Below, piece after piece: positions 24,003 to 24,084 of a stretch of DNA of 24,084 nt. The DNA lies in assembly GCA_900548585.1 (NCBI GenBank), contig URLI01000032.1, positions 1 to 24,084 of the forward strand, written 5' to 3'. The notes under the pieces were generated by a model. The model did no database searches, was not told where the DNA came from, and saw nothing but the letters and a program-made list of their open reading frames with translations. Each line of letters begins with the position of its first letter. The first letter of the stretch is position 1. This stretch comes from an uncultured Prevotella sp. Its GTDB lineage: Bacteria > Bacteroidota > Bacteroidia > Bacteroidales > Bacteroidaceae. The position numbers and the translations under genes were made by a program.

Positions 24003-24084
24003 ATGAACAAAGAAGTAATGGGTTACGACTTGGAAACGAGCGAGTTTCTTCCCCTTTCTTTATTCTGCAATGCGCCAAAGAACA
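24003..24084 (+). CDS. Start of an unidentified gene, cut by the window end
   Basis: An open frame begins MNKEVMGYDLETSEFLPLS and continues, without a stop, to the window edge (27 codons). The upstream region is A/T-rich, with TATCTTTC (23975-23982) as a weak -7-like box and an A-rich stretch before the ATG, both usual for Bacteroidota gene starts. No signal peptide is apparent. The part seen is too short to assign a family. Confidence 0.55.
   Translation, partial: MNKEVMGYDLETSEFLPLSLFCNAPKN

Overview
The window is a chromosomal segment of a Bacteroidota bacterium, most likely order Bacteroidales and plausibly a Prevotella-like genus (genus is inference). Three things point there: promoters with the Bacteroidota -7 box TAnnTTTG, in several places paired with TTTG about 19-20 bp upstream; the gene order DUF177-rpmF-fabH-era-der; and secreted proteins ending in type IX secretion (T9SS) style C-terminal domains. 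G+C is moderately high and even across the genes. I see no rRNA, tRNA, CRISPR array, prophage or transposase gene.

Layout, left to right. A leftward promoter near position 70-100 probably serves a gene outside the window. Next is the DNA-repair pair sbcD-sbcC (496-5092, +). A divergent pair follows for threonine catabolism: an SDR-type L-threonine 3-dehydrogenase (5301-6260, -) and 2-amino-3-ketobutyrate CoA ligase (6500-7687, +), together converting threonine to glycine plus acetyl-CoA. A 512-bp intergenic region (7688-8199) is packed with structured repeats. A TonB-dependent outer-membrane receptor (8200-10260, -) is divergent from a housekeeping cluster, DUF177-rpmF-fabH-era-der plus a small lipoprotein (10506-15036, +), which links ribosome and fatty-acid functions. 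Convergent with it is a MlaE/MlaF-type lipid ABC transporter pair (15051-16611, -). Then come a small outer-membrane beta-barrel protein (16847-17440, +), a secreted YD-like repeat protein (17829-18971, +), an LptB-type ABC ATPase (19559-20380, +), a 1032-residue secreted beta-helix/leucine-rich-repeat protein (20568-23666, +) and the first 27 codons of a further gene (24003-end, +).

The least expected content is non-coding. (1) Three related copies of a dispersed element: a 194-bp copy at 7765-7958 with near-perfect 16-bp terminal inverted repeats and an internal hairpin; a partial copy at 5124-5225 that keeps the hairpin module, with paired changes that preserve base pairs; and a short inverted copy at 23824-23926 that keeps the ends but lacks the hairpin. 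This looks like a non-autonomous, MITE-like or structured-RNA family. (2) Two short tandem arrays with the same 22-bp period and the same GCAAACTCGCCG core, at 8060-8144 and, in inverted orientation, at 20407-20502. Both families sit just downstream of genes. All assignments are by eye from translated sequence and motifs; no database search was run.
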